A stretch of DNA of 64,000 nt from Acarospora socialis. Its lineage: Eukaryota; Ascomycota; Lecanoromycetes; Acarosporales; Acarosporaceae. Of the stretch, positions 62,090 through 64,000 are shown piece by piece. A program made the translations under genes and the position numbers. The notes under the pieces are model-generated. The model searched no databases. It was given only the letters and a program-made list of their open reading frames with translations, and was not told the origin of the DNA. Position 1 is the first letter of the stretch, and every line of letters starts with the position of its first letter. Location: the NCBI GenBank assembly GCA_025617375.2, contig JAMYGW020000005.1:992001-1056000 (forward strand). The letters are read 5' to 3'.

Positions 62090-64000
62090 ATGGCCGATTT
62101 CAGTTTTGGCGGGACGGATGAGGAGAACGCGGAGCTCAAGAAGCTCAATGCAGAAGTGGTATGTCCTCGTCACATCTCTACTCTTGCTCAGAAATGAACC
62201 ACTTACGTTCTGTATAGCTAGATGACCCGGATAACTTCGACAACTGGGAAAAGCTGGTTCGCGCAGCTGAATCGCTAGAGGGTGGCCTGAACCGTAATTC
62301 CAGTCCACAATCGATTGCAGCAACCCGAGAGATCTATGATCGATTCCTCGCCAAGTTCCCACTCCTATTCGGATACTGGAAGAAATATGCAGACCTGGAG
62401 TTCTCCATCGCGGGGACGGAGGCGGCAGAGATGATCTACGAGAGAGGAGTCGCCAGCATCACCAATTCCGTCGATCTCTGGACGAATTATTGCGCCTTCA
62501 AAGTTGAGACAAGTCACGACTCTGATGTGATCCGAGAGTAAGTATAGGAAAAAGTGCTTTCCTTCCCATAACCGTAATGTCTGCAGCACGACTCTGGAAC
62601 TCATAAAGGCAAAGTGGATCTTCGAGCTTGGCTCGTGGACGGGTGAGACAGTCGCTGCCAGCTACTAGACTACTTCTCACACTTGACACCCAGGTGCTTT
62701 CTTTTCGTTCGCTACACACCTGACCACTTCCGAGAGATTATATTATGCGTTCGAGAAGACCACTTGGTGGACTCTTGCGGAGATCGATGATAGTCTGAAA
62801 TCACTCGCACATGCTATGTTTGCTGTCCTCTCTGCCTTCCTCTTCTCTTGTCCTCCCTTCCCCCGGGGTAATATCATCACTAATCGCTTTTGATGTGCAG
62901 GCTTTTCGAGAGAGGTGCGAGTAGCGTCGGCCTGGACTTTCTGGCACATCCGTTCTGGGACAAGTACTTGGAGTTTGAAGAGCGCCTTGAAGCCTACGAT
63001 AAGATATTTGCCATACTCGACCGCGTCGTCCACATACCTATGCATCAATATGCCCGGTACTTTGAGCGCTACCGTCAACTTGCCCAAAGCAGACCACTGA
63101 CAGAACTACTCCCGGCTGATATGCTGGCTCAATTCCGCTCAGAGATTGAGAACGAAGGCCCAGCCACGGTACAAGCGGGCTCGCAGCAAGTAAAGACCGA
63201 GAGAGGAGAGCTTGAGATCGAACGCGAGATGAGGACCAGGATAGACAATTTCCATCTTGAGATCTTCTCCAGAACCCAAACCGAGACCACAAAGAGATGG
63301 ACTTATGAGTCTGAAGTGAAGCGTCCCTACTTCCACGTGACCGAACTGGATGAAGGGCAACTGGTCAACTGGCGGAAATACCTTGACTTTGAAGAAGTTG
63401 AGGGCGACTACTCTAGAACGCAGTTCCTGTACGAACGATGCTTGGTGACCTGCGCTTACTACGACGAGTTCTGGTTACGGTATGCTCGATGGATGCTAGC
63501 CCAGCAGGGCAAGGAAGAAGAAGTTAGGAATATCTACCAGCGGGCAAGCATGCTATACGCGCCTATTTCCCGACCAGCTGTCCGTCTTCAATACGCTTAT
63601 TTTGAGGAGATGTCTGGTCGGGTTGAAGTGGCCAAAGACATCCACCAAGCAATCCTCGTGATTCTTCCCGGTCACATCGAGACTGTAATCTCCTTAGCAA
63701 ATCTATCACGTCGTCACGGTGGCCTTGATGCAGCGATTGAGGTATACAAAGCGCAGATCGATTCGCCACACTGCGATATCTACGCAAAGGCTGCTCTCGT
63801 CGCCGAATGGGCTCGTCTGCTCTGGAAGATCAAGGGATCGGTCGAGGAGGCTCGGCAAGTTTTCCAGAAGAATCAACACTGGTATTTAGACAGTCGGCCC
63901 TTCTGGATCAACTATCTCACTTTTGAGCTCGAGCAGCCTACCAGTGCTGAGACGGAGCATGTCCAGTACCAACGCATCAAGCAGGTCGTTGACGATGTTC
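62090..64000 (+). CDS. PRP39: pre-mRNA processing factor Prp39 (3' end beyond window)
   Basis: Prp39 is a HAT-repeat component of U1 snRNP that supports commitment of the 5' splice site. Exons: 62090-62158, 62218-62537 and 62901 to the window end, where the frame is still open. Intron 1 is 59 bp. Intron 2 is 363 bp and gives the family sequence VIRE-LFERGASSVGLDFLAHPFWDKYLEFEERLE. HAT repeats are plain: DPDNFDNWEKLVRAAESLEGG, REIYDRFLAKFPLLFGYWKKYADLE, YERGVASITNSVDLWTNYCAF, IFAILDRVVHIPMHQYARYFERY, and later WRKYLDFEEVEGDYSRTQFLYERCL and FWLRYARWMLAQQGKEEEVRNIYQRA. About 500 codons are inside the window, so most of the protein is present. Intron 2 contains two possible exons (62587-62642 and 62694-62817) that together keep the frame; see findings. 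Confidence 0.9.

Overview
This window is nuclear DNA of a filamentous ascomycete (Pezizomycotina). The reasons are short introns (mostly 50-60 bp, GTRNGT...CTRAY...YAG), short intergenic spacers, genes on both strands, and typical family members: a PalF/Rim8 arrestin, an HxB molybdenum-cofactor sulfurase, a cutinase, a Zn2Cys6 factor and a sterol-dehydrogenase-like SDR. The class within Pezizomycotina cannot be fixed from the sequence alone. No tRNA, rRNA, CRISPR array or bacterial-type operon was seen. Exon models were built by hand from splice signals, frame continuity and remembered family sequence.

Layout. 0.8-8.8 kb (all minus): Izh3-type PAQR membrane protein, PalF pH-signalling arrestin, meiotic Mnd1, dienelactone hydrolase. 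9.5-13.7 kb: 3beta-HSD-like dehydrogenase with an Asn/Gly-rich tail (+), then Coq10 (-) and Trm140-like tRNA m3C methyltransferase (+) sharing a 260 bp divergent promoter. 13.9-16.7 kb: mitoribosomal SOD-fold protein mS42 (-) and a Cys-rich single-pass membrane glycoprotein (+). 17.6-27.8 kb: secreted amidase (+), PAP2 lipid phosphatase (-), cutinase (-), Fat1 fatty acyl-CoA synthetase/transporter (+), a loosely lipid- and surface-related stretch. 28.2-35.6 kb: acidic RING-like protein (-), PIG-S/Gpi17 (-), Atg5 (+), CSA/Rad28 WD40 repair protein (-). 36.4-39.8 kb: small secreted protein (+) and SAM-PH protein (-). 39.8-44.3 kb is gene-poor. 44.3-50 kb: Zn2Cys6 regulator (+) and HxB (+). 51.7-56.6 kb: three proteins of unknown function, one with a zinc-finger-like motif. 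57.6-64 kb: mitoribosomal mL59 (+), a small non-autonomous transposon, Prp28 (+) and Prp39 (+, cut by the window end).

Most genes are unrelated housekeeping genes. Functional links are pairwise at best: Prp28 and Prp39 both act in early spliceosome assembly; cutinase and Fat1 could act in sequence on cutin-derived fatty acids; mS42 and mL59 are both mitoribosomal.

The strongest unexplained structures are a 443 bp element at 58520-58962 with inverted ends, a perfect 9 bp target-site duplication and a TTTAGGC-type minisatellite core, ending about 100 bp before Prp28; a perfect 34 bp inverted repeat at 35741-35826 upstream of the CSA gene; and a 363 bp Prp39 intron that contains two possible cassette exons adding exactly 60 in-frame codons.
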